DNA of 64,000 nucleotides from DASZPL01 sp035550315. GTDB taxonomy: Bacteria; Actinomycetota; Actinomycetes; JAFAQI01. Positions 24,096-31,496 of this stretch are shown one piece after another. The notes under the pieces are model-generated. The model did no database searches. It saw only the letters and a program-made list of their open reading frames with translations, and was not told the DNA's origin. Within the stretch, counting starts at the first letter, position 1. Each line of letters begins with the position of its first letter. A program made the translations under genes and the position numbers. The stretch is taken from NCBI GenBank assembly GCA_035550315.1, contig DASZPL010000117.1, positions 6,456 to 70,455 of the forward strand, given 5' to 3'.

Positions 24096-24617
24096 CTAAC
24101 TGTTTGTCGTCCGGGCGGCGCGCACGTTGCTGCGTGCCACGGTCACCGTGGTCGTCGTACTGAGGCTGAGGCTCAGCGTCACGACCGCTTTGGCCTGCAC
24201 GCTGAGCGACGAGCCGGCCGGGATCGGCGTCGGCGCGGTGGTGGCACCGCCGCCCGCCGTTCCCAGCGGGACGGTTGTGCCCGAGCAGGAGCCCGAGCCA
24301 CCGGTGCTCCAGGTCGCGCCGACACAGGCGGTCAGCGTCACGGTCGCCGCCGACAGGCCGTTTCCGGTCGTGGTGTACGTCGCGCTGACCAAGTCCAGCG
24401 TGCCGGTGTTCGGCACCGTGAAGTACTTGTACGTCGTCGACAGCAGGCCGAGCAGTCCCCAGGACAGCGTCGTCCCTTGCGCGCCCCAAGTGCCGCTGCC
24501 GACGTGCTCGACGGCCGACGTGCGCTTGGCCTTCACGCCCGCCCACGCCGGTGCCGTGATGCCGAGGGCGACGGTCATGGCCACCGCCACGACCGTCGCC
24601 CTTCGGCTAGCACTCAA
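24096..24617 (-). CDS. Secreted Thr/Ser-rich partner protein of TasA-like locus
   Basis: A 173-residue secreted protein starting with TTG 24617, three bases after the TasA-like gene's stop. The signal peptide is short and ends in APAWA, so it may use the general signal peptidase or SipW. The mature domain is beta-rich with many Thr/Ser/Gly residues and two cysteines in TACVGATWSTGGSGSCSG that could form a disulfide; the same ACVGATW...C layout resembles TQCTGGTW...C in the TasA-like protein, so the two share a domain type. It could be a minor fibre subunit or an anchor like TapA. No database family is recognised. Confidence 0.65.
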   Translation of the reverse strand: MSASRRATVVAVAMTVALGITAPAWAGVKAKRTSAVEHVGSGTWGAQGTTLSWGLLGLLSTTYKYFTVPNTGTLDLVSATYTTTGNGLSAATVTLTACVGATWSTGGSGSCSGTTVPLGTAGGGATTAPTPIPAGSSLSVQAKAVVTLSLSLSTTTTVTVARSNVRAARTTNS

Positions 24618-24620
24618 CGG

Positions 24621-25286
24621 TTAGCTGGTCGTCGTGGTCGCGTCGCGCTGACCCTCGGTGAAGGTGTAGGTCAGGTCGGTCGACAGGCCCTGGATGGTGT
24701 TGGTCGGCAATGTGCCGTTGGTGGTGGTTTCGGTCTGGTCCGGCAGCGTCAGGGTGACCTGCAGGTGGATGGTCGTGCCGTTGCCGATGGTGGTGAGGCC
24801 GGTCAGCGACTGCGGCGTGCTCAGCGTTGACAGCACCGTGCTGCTCAACGCGCTCGACGTCGTGCCACTGCAGACGCCGGTGCTCGGCGCCCAGGTCCCG
24901 CCGGTGCACTGCGTCACCGTGACGTGCAACGCCTTCGTGGTGCTCGGGCTCGAACCGTCCGTGACCAACGCGTTGTTGGGGCTCGCGACGATGCCGAGCG
25001 TCATCCCTTTGGCGTCGAGGCTGCCGTTGTTGGCAAGGTCCACGTAGCGGTTTACGACATCGCCGGGCGCCAGGTTGCTGACCGCCTGGGTGAAGCCGTC
25101 GCCGTTGTCGCTGAGCTGCAGCTTCAGCGTCCCGCTGGTGACGTGCTGTGCCGTGGTGTTGCTGGCAGTGGCGTCAAGTGAGGCCCACACCCCGAAGCCG
25201 GTCGCGATCAGTACGGCGCCGCCGGCGACCGCGGCCGCGAGCGGCCGCCATGCCGGCCGCTCGTGACGCGAATGACGAGCTGACAT
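24621..25286 (-). CDS. TasA/camelysin-like SipW-dependent secreted protein
   Basis: From ATG 25286 (GGAGA eight bases upstream) the product is 221 residues. Residues 13-35 form a long signal anchor with LIATGFGVWASLDATAS, followed by the TasA-family opening TSGTLKLQLSDNGDGFTQAVSNLAPGDVVNRYVDLANNGSLDAKGMTLGI, a typical SipW-substrate N-terminus and beta-sandwich. A disulfide-capable pair of cysteines lies in TQCTGGTWAPSTGVCSG. TasA forms matrix fibres in Bacillus; camelysins are related surface proteases. The co-encoded SipW-type peptidase supports the fibre or surface-protein reading. It is the first gene of the operon and faces the OmpR-type regulator. Confidence 0.8.
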   Translation of the reverse strand: MSARHSRHERPAWRPLAAAVAGGAVLIATGFGVWASLDATASNTTAQHVTSGTLKLQLSDNGDGFTQAVSNLAPGDVVNRYVDLANNGSLDAKGMTLGIVASPNNALVTDGSSPSTTKALHVTVTQCTGGTWAPSTGVCSGTTSSALSSTVLSTLSTPQSLTGLTTIGNGTTIHLQVTLTLPDQTETTTNGTLPTNTIQGLSTDLTYTFTEGQRDATTTTS

Positions 25287-25349
25287 GTGACGTCTCCATC
25301 GTGAGGGCGCCACCGTCGCGGCGCTGGCCGAGTCACGATGAGGGCCGCG

Positions 25350-25393
25350 CCTCAACCGCGGCTCGACCGCACCTCAAGACCACCTCAAGATTC
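25350..25393. promoter_or_regulatory. Four 11-bp-phased direct repeats, OmpR/PhoB-type operator
   Basis: CCTCAAC (25350), GCTCGAC (25361), CCTCAAG (25372) and CCTCAAG (25383) recur every 11 bp, one helical turn, on the same face. Tandem sites at this spacing are how OmpR/PhoB-family dimers bind. The array lies between the TasA-like operon and the divergent response-regulator gene and probably controls one or both. Confidence 0.7.
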
Positions 25394-25449
25394 GCCCGTC
25401 CGGTGCCGAATCTTCGAGCAAGCGCAAGCCAGTGGAGGTGAGCCGCGCG

Positions 25450-26154
25450 ATGCCGGCGGGCCCAGCAAAGGTCCTCGTGATCGAGGACGTCGCCGAGATC
25501 GCCGACGTCCTGGAAGCGGTGCTGCGGGCAGCGGGCTTCGAGCTTGAGCTGGCTGATGACGGCTTACACGGACTGGCGCGCGCGCTCGAATGGCGCCCGG
25601 ACGTCGTCATCCTCGATCTGACGCTGCCCGGCCTCGACGGCACCGAGGTCTGCCGTCGGCTGCGCAGCAGCTCGGATGCCTACGTCCTGATCCTGACCGC
25701 ACGGCACGACGAGGTCGACCGGGTGGTCGGATTGACGATGGGCGCGGACGACTACGTCACGAAACCGTTCTCGCCTCGCGAGCTGGTCGCGCGGGTGCAG
25801 GCGTTGTTGCGGCGGTCGCGAAACACCGCCGCGGTCGTTGAGGCGTTGCCTCGCCAGCGGATGGTGCGCAACGTGGCGATCGACCCCGCCAGTCGCGAGG
25901 TCTCGGTCAGTGCCACGCCGGTGCCGCTGACGAAGCTCGAGTACGACATCTTCGAGGCGCTGACCGCGCACCCGGCGCGGGTCGTGACGCGCGAGCAGCT
26001 GCGTCGCCACGCGTGGGGCGAGGACTGGTTGGCCGACGACCATGCCGTCGACGTGCACATCTCCAACCTGCGGCGCAAGCTCGCGGCCGCCGGTGCGGAC
26101 CAGGTCATCGGCACCGTCCGCGGCGTGGGCTACCGCGCCGTCGCCACCGGCTGA
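25450..26154 (+). CDS. OmpR-family response regulator
   Basis: A 234-residue DNA-binding regulator. The receiver domain (residues 6-120) has the acidic pair in VIEDV, phospho-acceptor D56, T83 and K105 in TKPF; the winged-helix output domain (about 140-230) has LTKLEYDIFEALTAHPARVVTREQLRRHAWG and the DVHISNLRRKL recognition helix with a GTVRGVGYR wing. No histidine kinase gene is adjacent. ATG 25450 is preferred because GGAGGTGA ends eight bases before it; GTG 25432 or 25438 would destroy that site. It is divergent from the TasA-like operon, with the phased repeats just upstream. Confidence 0.9.
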   Translation: MPAGPAKVLVIEDVAEIADVLEAVLRAAGFELELADDGLHGLARALEWRPDVVILDLTLPGLDGTEVCRRLRSSSDAYVLILTARHDEVDRVVGLTMGADDYVTKPFSPRELVARVQALLRRSRNTAAVVEALPRQRMVRNVAIDPASREVSVSATPVPLTKLEYDIFEALTAHPARVVTREQLRRHAWGEDWLADDHAVDVHISNLRRKLAAAGADQVIGTVRGVGYRAVATG

Positions 26155-26288
26155 TTTCGCTCGTCACAAGAGCCTTCTTCGGACCGGATAGGGTCCGACC
26201 CGGTACGACGACGGGGACGCGGGGGTCACGCCTGGATTGGTGCACGCGAATGATTCAAGGCCGACGACGGCCCTGGGGGGAGTTCCGG

Positions 26289-26993
26289 ATGTCCAAGATT
26301 GTGACCGGGCTGGTTGCGCTCGGGTTGGCCGCCGGGTTGGCCGGCTGCGGCGGCTCGAGCGGTGGGTCGAGCGCAGCGTCAAACGCGAGCTCGTCGCCGA
26401 CCCAGACGGCCGGCAGTGCAGCGGCAAGCCCGACCAGCTCGGCGAGCACCAGCTCGAGCGCCGAGCCGACCACCGCACTCACGGATGCTCAGCTGGCGAC
26501 CGCCCTGCTCCGCCGCAGCGATGCGCCGAAGGGCTATGTCACCCAGCCGCCGCCGCCGCGGACGCCGTCTGTCTTCCTGTGCAACTCCAAGTTCAACGAC
26601 CCGCGCCAAGGCGTCGCCGGCGCGACGTTCTTCAAGCCGAAGAACGGCCCGGAGGTGCAGGAGCAGCTGATCTCCTACGCCAGCCCAACAGTTGCCAAGC
26701 GGACCTTCGACGCCGCGGTGCAGGCCGCTCAGTCGTGCACGCACTTCACGTCGCACGGCCAGAAGGTCACCGTGGGCACGCTCGCCCGTCCGGACGTCGG
26801 TGACGATGCGGCCGCCGTACAGCTGTCCATCAAGACCCAGGGTCAGTCGGTCACCGCCGACAGCCTGCACGTGCGGCTGGGATCGGTGCAGATGGACTTG
26901 CAGGTGATCGGCCTCGGCGACGCCTCGGTGCTGCAGGCAATCCTGCAGCAGGCGGCGGGCCAGGCACTCGCTCGGTTGCAGCGACTGGGATAG
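26289..26993 (+). CDS. Lipoprotein of unknown function
   Basis: A 234-residue lipoprotein: short signal peptide ending in the lipobox LAGC, then a Ser/Thr-rich linker of about 50 residues and an alpha/beta extracytoplasmic domain with two cysteines, FLCNSKFND and AQSCTHFTSH. The domain's plan (LTDAQLATALLRRSDAPKGY near the start and a closing helical segment) resembles the sensor domains attached to PknH-like kinases and many actinobacterial lipoproteins, but the match is by eye only. The ribosome site GGGGGGAG precedes ATG 26289. It follows the response regulator on the same strand after 134 bp. Confidence 0.65.
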   Translation: MSKIVTGLVALGLAAGLAGCGGSSGGSSAASNASSSPTQTAGSAAASPTSSASTSSSAEPTTALTDAQLATALLRRSDAPKGYVTQPPPPRTPSVFLCNSKFNDPRQGVAGATFFKPKNGPEVQEQLISYASPTVAKRTFDAAVQAAQSCTHFTSHGQKVTVGTLARPDVGDDAAAVQLSIKTQGQSVTADSLHVRLGSVQMDLQVIGLGDASVLQAILQQAAGQALARLQRLG

Positions 26994-26998
26994 CCGGT

Positions 26999-27015
26999 CA
27001 CCCGCTTTACGGGTG
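26999..27015. terminator. Small hairpin after lipoprotein gene
   Basis: CACCCG and CGGGTG pair around a CTTTA loop five bases after the lipoprotein stop. It ends two bases before the CAGGAT box of the next gene, so it could terminate one transcript and border the next promoter. The stem is only six pairs and no T-run follows. Confidence 0.4.
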
Positions 27016-27016
27016 G

Positions 27017-27022
27017 CAGGAT
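27017..27022 (+). promoter_or_regulatory. Putative -10 box (CAGGAT) before glutamate dehydrogenase
   Basis: CAGGAT ends six bases before GTG 27029, the same geometry as for mshA. Confidence 0.45.
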
Positions 27023-27028
27023 GAGGTC

Positions 27029-28282
27029 GTGGCAGCGCGGCAGTCGGCGTGGGAGTCGGCGCGGCTGCAGTTGAGCGAGGCGGTCCGCCAGCTCGGCCTC
27101 GACGACGGGATGCACCAGCTGCTGGCGACGCCGCGTCGCGAGATGACCGTCAGCATCCCGCTGCGCCGCGACGACGGCCACATCGAAGTGCTGCGCGGCT
27201 ATCGCGTGCAGCACAACCTGTCGCGCGGCCCGGCCAAGGGCGGCATCCGCTACCACCCGTCGACCGACATCGACGAGGTGCGCGCCCTCGCGATGTGGAT
27301 GACCTGGAAGTGCGCGCTGATCGGCATCCCGTACGGCGGCGCCAAGGGCGGCGTCTCGATCGACCCGCGGCTGTACAGCACCGCTGAGTTGGAGCGGGTG
27401 ACGCGCCGCTACGCCAGCGAGATTCTGCCGATCGTCGGCCCGGAGCGCGACATCCCGGCGCCGGACGTCGGCACCGACGAGCAGACGATGGCCTGGTTCA
27501 TGGACACCTATTCCGTGAACCGCGGCTACACCGTGACCGGCGTCGTCACCGGCAAGCCGGTCAGCATCGGCGGCTCGGTCGGCCGGGCGGGAGCGACCAG
27601 CCGTGGCGTGATGATCAGCGCGTTCGCCGCACTGCGGGAAGCCGGGGTCGACCCGCGGGACGTGACGGTCGCGGTGCAAGGCTTCGGCAAGGTCGGCGGC
27701 CTGGCCGCGCAGTACCTGCACGACGCCGGCTGCCAGGTGGTCGCCGTCTCGGACGTCAAAGGCGGCGCCTACAACTCGATGGGGCTCAACCCGGCGAAGC
27801 TGCTGCGCGAGGTGCGGGGCGGCATGGAGTCGGTCGTCGGCTACCCCGGCACCGACGCGATCAGCAACGAGGAGTTGCTCGAGCTCGACGTCGACGTCCT
27901 CGTCCCCGCCGCGCTCGAGAGCGTGATCCACGACGGCAACGCCGACCGGATCCGGGCGCGGTTCATCGTCGAGGGCGCAAACGGTCCGACGACGCCGGAC
28001 GCCGACGCAGTGCTGGCCGACCACGGCGTGGTCGTCGTACCCGACATCCTGGCGAACTCCGGCGGTGTCGCGGTCAGCTACTTCGAGTGGGTGCAGGATC
28101 TGCAGGCATACGCCTGGAGCGAGCACGAAGTGACCGACCGGCTCGCCGTCATCCTGGAACGCGCGTATGCCGAGGTGTCGGCACTCGCCACGGAGCGGCA
28201 GGTCTCGTTGCGCACCGCGGCGCAGATGATCGGAGTGGGCCGGGTCGCCGAGGCCCACCACCTCCGCGGGCTCTATCCCTAA
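27029..28282 (+). CDS. Glu/Leu/Phe/Val dehydrogenase (probable glutamate dehydrogenase)
   Basis: A 417-residue hexameric-type dehydrogenase that oxidatively deaminates an amino acid, most likely glutamate. Seen are the substrate-binding GPAKGGIRYHP (about residues 67-77), the catalytic lysine region PYGGAKGGVSIDP (about 101-113), DVGTDEQTMAWFMDTY near 150, and the nucleotide-binding GFGKVGG near 217. An acidic residue in VVAVSDVKG at the end of the second strand favours NAD(H). The last codons plus stop are tandemly repeated just downstream, so the C-terminus lies in a duplicated segment; the encoded end HLRGLYP is still family-like. Confidence 0.9.
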   Translation: MAARQSAWESARLQLSEAVRQLGLDDGMHQLLATPRREMTVSIPLRRDDGHIEVLRGYRVQHNLSRGPAKGGIRYHPSTDIDEVRALAMWMTWKCALIGIPYGGAKGGVSIDPRLYSTAELERVTRRYASEILPIVGPERDIPAPDVGTDEQTMAWFMDTYSVNRGYTVTGVVTGKPVSIGGSVGRAGATSRGVMISAFAALREAGVDPRDVTVAVQGFGKVGGLAAQYLHDAGCQVVAVSDVKGGAYNSMGLNPAKLLREVRGGMESVVGYPGTDAISNEELLELDVDVLVPAALESVIHDGNADRIRARFIVEGANGPTTPDADAVLADHGVVVVPDILANSGGVAVSYFEWVQDLQAYAWSEHEVTDRLAVILERAYAEVSALATERQVSLRTAAQMIGVGRVAEAHHLRGLYP

Positions 28283-28363
28283 GACCGGATAGCCATCCGG
28301 TGTATCGGCGGGCTCTATCCGTAAGACGGATAGCCATCCGGTGTATCGGCGGGCTCTATCCCC
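28266..28363. repeat. 42/41-bp tandem repeat over the dehydrogenase 3' end
   Basis: Units start with GCGGGCTCTATCC at 28266, 28308 and 28349; the third is partial. Unit 1 holds the gene's last codons and TAA. Unit 1 carries a hairpin ACCGGAT-AGCC-ATCCGGT, and unit 2 a slightly weakened copy. The array may act as a double terminator or arise from recent slippage. Confidence 0.8.
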
Positions 28364-28448
28364 AAAACCGTCTCCGGATGCGTGACCTGCCCGCAGCCGC
28401 ATGCCAAAATGACAGCGCTGTAACTTTCGGCGAGCGAGAGGTGCACCG

Positions 28449-28742
28449 ATGACCGCGCAGGAAGCCCGCGCCGGCGGCGAGCCTGCCGTCCGGGAACTAT
28501 CCGAGCGCGACCGCGAGATCCTCGCCTTCGAACGGCAGTGGTGGAAGTACGCCGGCGCGAAAGAGCAGGCGATCCGCGAGCTGTTCGACATGTCGGCAAC
28601 GCGCTACTACCAGGTGCTCAACGCGTTGCTCGACCGACCTGAGGCGCTCGCCGCTGACCCGATGCTGGTGAAGCGGTTGCGGCGGATGCGTGCCGCGCGG
28701 CAGCGGGCGCGGTCCGCCCGTCGGTTGGGCTTCGAAGTCTGA
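28449..28742 (+). CDS. DUF3263 family protein
   Basis: A 97-residue helical protein matching the actinobacterial DUF3263 pattern: LSERDREILAFERQWWKYAGAKEQAIRELFDMSATRYYQVLNALLDRPEALAADPMLVKRLRRMRAARQ. The RELFDMSATRYYQVLNALLD segment looks like a sigma-region-4-like helix-turn-helix, so DNA binding is likely, but no role is proven. TAACTT (28421-28426) beside the palindrome ACAGCGCTGT (28412-28421) may be its promoter and operator, and GAGAGG is the ribosome site. The next gene begins at or near its stop. Confidence 0.78.
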   Translation: MTAQEARAGGEPAVRELSERDREILAFERQWWKYAGAKEQAIRELFDMSATRYYQVLNALLDRPEALAADPMLVKRLRRMRAARQRARSARRLGFEV

Positions 28743-28816
28743 CCCCTCGCAGCCGGCACCGAGCGCCGCCGACGGCGCGACAGTTCGTCAACCGGCTGGC
28801 GCCGCCGGTCGTCGCC

Positions 28817-29245
28817 GTGGCGGCGGTCGTCGTCATCATCGTCGTGTTGCTCGCAGTCAACGGTCATCCGGACAACGGTCCGACCCCGAGCGTCGTCACG
28901 ACGCCGCGGCATCCCACCGCCACCGCGTCACCGGCCGTCACGAGCCCACCGCCTCAACCGCCGAGCGCACCGGTCCGAGTCCTCAACAACTCGACCCGGC
29001 AGGGATTGGCGCACCGGGTCGCGGCGCAGTTGCGGTCGGCCGGCTGGCGGGTCGTGCGGATCGGCAATCTGCGCGGCCGGCTCAGTGCGACGACGCTCTA
29101 CTTCGCGCCGCGCGAGCGGGCCGCCGCACACCGTCTCGCCCGGCAGTTCCCGTCGATCCAGCGGGTCGAGCCCGATGTCGCCGCCGGCGTGCATGGCCGG
29201 CTGACGTTGGTCGTCACCCGTTATTGGAAAGCATCCCGACGATGA
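28817..29245 (+). CDS. LytR_C-domain membrane protein
   Basis: From GTG 28817 it has 142 residues: a membrane span at the very N-terminus, a Pro/Thr linker and a LytR C-terminal-like domain (VRVLNNSTRQGLAHRVAAQLRSAGWRVVRIGNL then TLYFAPRERAAAHRLARQFP). That domain occurs with cell-wall-linked LCP proteins. The frame stays open upstream to 28739, where CTG overlaps the previous stop (CTGA) and would add TPRSRHRAPPTARQFV, a basic lead that makes a better inside-positive anchor. The GTG would cut into the span, so the true start may be the CTG. The stop overlaps the otsB start. Confidence 0.75.
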   Translation: MAAVVVIIVVLLAVNGHPDNGPTPSVVTTPRHPTATASPAVTSPPPQPPSAPVRVLNNSTRQGLAHRVAAQLRSAGWRVVRIGNLRGRLSATTLYFAPRERAAAHRLARQFPSIQRVEPDVAAGVHGRLTLVVTRYWKASRR

Positions 29246-30042
29246 ACAACGTCGACGAGGTGGTGGCCGCGATCGTCAGCGACCCGGCGCGTGCCGCCGT
29301 GGCTTTGGACTTCGACGGCACGCTCGCGCCGATCGTCGAGCGGCCGGAAGCTGCCCGGGCCGTCTCCGGCGCGCCGGACGTGCTGCGCCGGCTGGCGGCC
29401 CGGCTGGGCGGCCTGGCGTTGGTCAGCGGCCGCCCGGCGGCGGACGTCGTACGGTTCGCCGACGTCGCGGAGGTGCCGAGGATCCGCGTGCTCGGGCACT
29501 ACGGGTTGCAGTCGTGGCGCGACGGCCGGCTGGAGTCGCCGCCGCCGGACCCCGCGATCGACGTCGTGCGTGACCGGCTGCCCGGCCTGCTCGCAGCTGC
29601 GCCGGACGGCGTGTACGTCGAGGACAAGCAGCACTCGCTGGTCGTGCACACCAGGCCGGCCGCCGACCCGAAGACGGCACTCGTGGAGCTGACACCGGCG
29701 ATGCAGGCGCTCGCCGACGAGGTGGGGTTGGAGGCAGTGCCGGGGCGCTATGTCCTCGAGCTGCGGCCGCCCGGCGTCGACAAGGGCGGCGCGGTGCGGC
29801 AGCTCGTGACGGAGGTCGGCGCCGCCGCCGTGGTCTATGCCGGTGACGACCTCGGCGACGTACCGGCATTCCGCGCCGTCGACCAGCTGCGGGCAAGCGG
29901 GCTCGCGGGCCTGACGGTGGCCGTCGCGGCCGCCGCCGACGTCGACGCACCGGCGGCGCTGCGGGAGCAGGCCGACCTCGTGCTCGACAGCCCGGCGGCC
30001 CTGGTGGCGTGGCTGTCGGAGCTCGCCGACCAGCTGGACTGA
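29242..30042 (+). CDS. otsB: Trehalose-6-phosphate phosphatase
   Basis: OtsB removes phosphate from trehalose 6-phosphate. The 266-residue HAD protein has motif I ALDFDGTLAPIV (about residues 22-33, both Asp present), motif II in LALVSGRP, the cap segment YVEDKQHSLVVHTRPA, VPGRYVLELRPPGVDKGGAV with the motif III lysine, and motif IV YAGDDLGDVPAF. OtsA is not in the window, so the OtsAB route would need an unlinked gene; the other trehalose genes are at 47.5-63.2 kb. The ATG overlaps the upstream stop. HAD phosphatases acting on glucosylglycerol-type phosphates are a less likely alternative. Confidence 0.85.
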   Translation: MNNVDEVVAAIVSDPARAAVALDFDGTLAPIVERPEAARAVSGAPDVLRRLAARLGGLALVSGRPAADVVRFADVAEVPRIRVLGHYGLQSWRDGRLESPPPDPAIDVVRDRLPGLLAAAPDGVYVEDKQHSLVVHTRPAADPKTALVELTPAMQALADEVGLEAVPGRYVLELRPPGVDKGGAVRQLVTEVGAAAVVYAGDDLGDVPAFRAVDQLRASGLAGLTVAVAAAADVDAPAALREQADLVLDSPAALVAWLSELADQLD

Positions 30043-30088
30043 CCCATATCGGGTTGGGCCGAGATCATCGATATGGCACACTGATCAC

Positions 30089-30108
30089 GCGCGGCCCGCG
30101 GGCCGCGC
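30089..30108. terminator. Perfect GC palindrome between otsB and riboswitch
   Basis: GCGCGGCCC and GGGCCGCGC are perfect arms around GC, 46 bp after the otsB stop and directly before the riboswitch. It could end the otsB transcript; there is no T-run. Confidence 0.45.
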
Positions 30109-30216
30109 ACTCATCAAGAGGGGCAGAGGGACCGGCCCGGTGAAGCCCCGGCAACCACCCGGAAGGGCAGGTGCCAACTCCGGCTCCGGCGCGAGGTGCG
30201 CCGGAGAAAGATGAGG
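30109..30216 (+). promoter_or_regulatory. SAM-I (S-box) riboswitch upstream of thrC
   Basis: The conserved S-box core is readable: P1 CTCATC (30110-30115) pairs with GATGAG (30210-30215); AGAGGGGCAGAGGGAC follows P1, then GAAGCCCCGGCAACC, GGTGCCAACTCC, and AGAAAGATGAG closes. A ribosome-site-like GAGGACGAGAGG overlaps the 3' side of P1, 16-20 bases before the thrC ATG, which suggests control of translation: high SAM would stabilise P1 and hide it. Confidence 0.88.
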
Positions 30217-30232
30217 ACGAGAGGTTTTCGCG

Positions 30233-31486
30233 ATGCCCCCCGTGATCGACCTGCCGGCGACGTCGGCGTTCGGTGCCGCCGCCCGGCTGGAGTGCCGGGA
30301 GTGCGGATCGAGCTACGAGCTCGGGCCGTCCCACGTCTGCGAGCTGTGTTTCGGCCCGCTCGAGATCGCCTACGACCTGGACGCGCAGCAGTCGGTGAGC
30401 CGGGCGTCGATCGCCGCCGGGCCGGCGAGCATGTGGCGCTACGGCAGTTTGCTGCCGACCACGCCGCTGGTCGACCTGCAGGTCGGCATGACCCGGCTGG
30501 TGCGCGCGGACCACCTCGCCCAGGCGCTCGGCATGAAGACGCTGTGGGTCAAGGACGACAGCGGCAACCCGACGCACTCGTTCAAAGACCGCGTCGTGGC
30601 GGTCGCGGCGTCGGCCGCGCGGACGCTCGGTTTCGAGGTGCTGGCCTGCGCCTCGACCGGCAACTTGGCGAACGCCGTCGCCGCCGCGGCCGCGGCGGCC
30701 GGCCTGCGGTCGGTCGTGCTGATCCCGCACGACCTCGAGGCCGGCAAGGTGGTGACCACGGCGGTCTACGGCGGCACGGTGGTGGCGGTCGACGGCTCGT
30801 ACGACGACGTCAACCGGTTGTGCGCCGAGGTCGCCGGCGAGCTGCCGTGGGCGTTCGTCAACGTCAACGTCCGGCCGTTCTACGCCGAAGGCTCGAAGAC
30901 CGTCGGGTACGAGATCGCGGAGCAGCTCGGCTGGCGGCTGCCGGAGCAGGTCGTCGTACCGATCGCGTCCGGCTCGCTGCTCACGAAGGTCGACAAGGCG
31001 TGGCGGGAGTTCGGCGCACTCGGCCTGGTCGAGCCGACGCCGTACAAGGTGTTCGGCGCTCAGTCGAGCGGCTGTGCGCCGGTGGCCGCGGCGTTCCGCG
31101 CCGGTCACGACGTGGTGCAGCCGGTCCGGCCGACCGGCATCGCGAAGTCGCTGGCGATCGGCAACCCGGCCGACGGGCCGTACGCGCTCGACGTCGTACG
31201 CCGCACCGGCGGGGCGATCGCGGACGTGACCGACGACGAGGTCGTCGAGGGCATCCGGCTGCTGGCCGCGACGACGGGCATCTTCGGCGAGACCGCCGGC
31301 GGCGTCACGGTGGCGACACTGCGCAAGCTGCTCGCGTCGGGTGAGTTGGATCCCGACGCCGAGACCGTCATCCTCAACACCGGTGACGGGTTGAAGACGT
31401 TGGACGCGGTGGCGCCGGTCGCCGGCCCGACCGTGACGATCGCCCCGAGCCTGAAGGCATTCCGAGAGGCAGGTCTGGCGCAGTGA
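30233..31486 (+). CDS. thrC: Threonine synthase-like PLP enzyme
   Basis: ThrC converts O-phosphohomoserine to threonine. The 417-residue fold-type II PLP protein has an N-terminal four-Cys zinc-ribbon-like element (CRECG and CELCFG, about residues 20-42), the PLP lysine in NPTHSFKDRV (about 113-122), ASTGNLANAVAAAAA, the phosphate loop in IASGSLLTK, and a C-terminal NTGDGLKTLDA. A SAM riboswitch upstream and a ThiS/MoaD carrier gene ten bases after the stop are unusual for a pure threonine enzyme and raise a possible sulfur-transfer or methionine-linked role. Family membership is clear; the exact reaction is inferred. Confidence 0.85.
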   Translation: MPPVIDLPATSAFGAAARLECRECGSSYELGPSHVCELCFGPLEIAYDLDAQQSVSRASIAAGPASMWRYGSLLPTTPLVDLQVGMTRLVRADHLAQALGMKTLWVKDDSGNPTHSFKDRVVAVAASAARTLGFEVLACASTGNLANAVAAAAAAAGLRSVVLIPHDLEAGKVVTTAVYGGTVVAVDGSYDDVNRLCAEVAGELPWAFVNVNVRPFYAEGSKTVGYEIAEQLGWRLPEQVVVPIASGSLLTKVDKAWREFGALGLVEPTPYKVFGAQSSGCAPVAAAFRAGHDVVQPVRPTGIAKSLAIGNPADGPYALDVVRRTGGAIADVTDDEVVEGIRLLAATTGIFGETAGGVTVATLRKLLASGELDPDAETVILNTGDGLKTLDAVAPVAGPTVTIAPSLKAFREAGLAQ

Positions 31487-31496
31487 GGATGCATCG

